The notes beneath the pieces are model-generated. The model was given only the letters and a program-made list of their open reading frames with translations. It searched no databases and was not told the DNA's origin. A stretch of DNA of 36,984 nt from a virus, in the IMG/VR virus record IMGVR_UViG_3300027754_000228, positions 1 through 36,984 of that record. One strand, 5' to 3'. Every line of letters starts with the position of its first letter. Position 1 is the first letter of the stretch. The position numbers and the translations under genes were made by a program. This document shows positions 35,954-36,984 of this stretch, one piece after another.

Positions 35954-36679
35954 ATGGCAGGACTTTCATCCGATCCACTGGCGGCTGGACAGCCGCTCTA
36001 CTCCTCCTCGACCACGCAGGCGCATCAGTTTGGCGAAAAGATGTCCGGCCCCGGCGCGGCCGTCTATCGCTACTGCAAGGCCGGCGCGGCCGATCTCGTC
36101 GCTGGTAACTGGCTTCAGGCCCCTGCACAGCTGGCGAATCACCAGAACATCGCCTGCGCGGCGGCGGCGATTGGTGCCACGTCGATCACTGTCACGCTCG
36201 GCGCGACCGCGGCCACGGCCAACCAGTATGCCGACGGTAAGGCCGTCGTCACGATCACCCCTGGCCTCGGTCAGGAACTCAACATCGTCGGCCATCCAGC
36301 GGCGTCGTCCTCGGGCACGCTGGTGTTGACGCTGGCGGAACCGCTCCGTGTGGCGCTCACCTCGTCCACCCGGCTCGACCTCTGCCCCAACCAGTACAAC
36401 GGCGTCATTCAGTCGCCGGTGACCACCCTGACTGGTGCGCCGGTCGGTGTTGCGCCCTACATCATCGCCGCCGCGGAATACGGCTGGATCTTGGTGGAGG
36501 GTCTGGCGGCGGCGCTGATTGCCGGCACGCCTGGCGTCGGTCTGGCGGTTGTGCTGCCGGGCACGGCGGCGGGTGCGGCGGTGCTTGACGGCGCGGCCTC
36601 GGCCACCCCGATCGTGGGACGCATGGTGTCCACGGGCGGCGACGGCGAGTGCAACGGCGTGTTCGTCACGATCGGCTAA
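35954..36679 (+). CDS. Beta-rich capsid decoration-type protein
   Basis: A 241-residue protein with GGAG upstream. It is rich in Ala, Gly, Val and Thr, with repeated short strands and very few charges: an AAAIGATSITVTLGA segment and a long Gly/Ala/Val-rich end (about residues 190-225). It follows the coat gene by 12 bases. The composition and place suit a decoration or head-stabilising protein. No enzyme motif is seen. The long hydrophobic stretch is probably packed beta structure, not a membrane helix. Confidence 0.7.
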   Translation: MAGLSSDPLAAGQPLYSSSTTQAHQFGEKMSGPGAAVYRYCKAGAADLVAGNWLQAPAQLANHQNIACAAAAIGATSITVTLGATAATANQYADGKAVVTITPGLGQELNIVGHPAASSSGTLVLTLAEPLRVALTSSTRLDLCPNQYNGVIQSPVTTLTGAPVGVAPYIIAAAEYGWILVEGLAAALIAGTPGVGLAVVLPGTAAGAAVLDGAASATPIVGRMVSTGGDGECNGVFVTIG

Positions 36680-36739
36680 CTCGGCGGGGCGATGGCGTTC
36701 TATAACCAACGCCGTCGCCTCGCGTTTTCAAAGGATTTT

Positions 36740-36984
36740 ATGAAGGCGACTGGGAACGATAAGGCCACACGGGCGGCGATGCTCGCGGATCAACTCGCGG
36801 ACGACGGAGCGGAGCCGGTGGACATTGCGCCGACGCCCGTGCCGGTGTCCTATGCGCCCGAGACACCTGCCCCTGTGGTCATGCCCGCGGCGGCTCCGGT
36901 GGCCCCGGACATGGCGGCCCTCGTCCAGATGCTCGCGGGCGCGATTGCCCAGTCGGGCACGATGAATGCGGAAGCGTTCAAGGA
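36740..36984 (+). CDS. Hypothetical virion-cluster protein, 5' part (continues at 1)
   Basis: The N-terminal part of the gene that ends at 560. ATG 36740 has AAAGGA four bases upstream; ATG 36692 in the same frame has only a weak site and would add an Arg-rich lead. The residues here are mostly charged then Pro/Ala-rich, probably flexible. The gene crosses the linearisation point in frame, which supports circularity. Confidence 0.8.
   Translation, partial: MKATGNDKATRAAMLADQLADDGAEPVDIAPTPVPVSYAPETPAPVVMPAAAPVAPDMAALVQMLAGAIAQSGTMNAEAFK
36858..36984. repeat. Terminal direct repeat, right copy
   Basis: Exact copy of bases 1-127. It lies inside a coding region that continues across the junction in frame, which supports joining the ends. 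A biological short terminal repeat cannot be excluded without read data. Confidence 0.9.

Noticed and set aside
1-36984. A CRISPR array
   Set aside because: Repeats found are in-frame coding repeats with no spacers of regular length; no cas gene is present.
1-36984. Frequent CTCGAG hexamers as a special signal
   Set aside because: They mostly encode Leu-Glu in a GC-rich genome, and a rough expectation is of the same order, so no claim is made without a proper count.

Overview
This window is a complete temperate phage genome with podovirus-type gene content, given as a linearised circle. Bases 1-127 are repeated exactly at 36858-36984, so the unique length is 36,857 bp. One gene runs across the artificial ends (36740-36984 continuing into 1-560). 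The sequence is GC-rich by eye. Genes are tightly packed, mostly with ATGA, GTGA or TAATG stop/start overlaps. Almost all lie on the + strand; only the integrase, the repressor and one small gene at 31469-31687 are on the - strand. The host is not identifiable. A SleB-type lysis enzyme and the gene order suggest a GC-rich Gram-negative bacterium.

Layout. (a) 24314-36984 and on to 5912: packaging and virion assembly. This holds the small terminase, a large terminase split into ATPase and nuclease genes, portal, two large putative virion cargo proteins (one with an ADP-ribosyltransferase-like domain), small zinc-ribbon genes, scaffold, major capsid protein, putative decoration proteins, adaptor, beta-rich tail nozzle protein and repeat-containing fibre. 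No tape-measure or contractile sheath gene is seen, and the order resembles P22-like podoviruses. (b) 5996-11835: a block of glutamine-rich, coiled-coil and glycine-rich proteins that fit internal or ejection proteins. (c) 11832-14057: a lysis cassette with a SleB-like hydrolase, two holin-like membrane proteins, a phospholipase A2-like protein and small peptides. (d) 14080-16334: lysogeny module with an attP-like 5' half of a tRNA-Arg gene, tyrosine recombinase, short repressor, divergent Cro-like gene with three operator half-sites, and an Xis-like HTH protein. (e) 16331-24309: early genes, including an ERF annealase, a YqaJ/lambda-type exonuclease, a small protein with an SSB-like tail, HNH nuclease, Dam-type methylase, replication protein, VRR-NUC-like nuclease, small membrane proteins and many small zinc-ribbon proteins.

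How it works together. The integrase recombines at a host tRNA-Arg gene and the repressor/Cro pair sets the lysis-lysogeny choice. The annealase, exonuclease and replication protein copy and recombine DNA. The terminase fills a portal-bearing capsid that probably also carries internal proteins.

The most interesting signal is a ten-residue helical motif, roughly L-x-[QR]-D-A-L-L-x-x-L. It lies at or near the N-terminus of four proteins encoded in two distant clusters (6428, 10540, 29287, 32151), with related copies in neighbours. The two large proteins beside the portal also share a similar C-terminal segment but have different centres. I infer a common virion-packaging tag on swappable cargo, including the ADP-ribosyltransferase-like protein. 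Between these two genes sits an inverted small gene with its own palindrome, a candidate moron.
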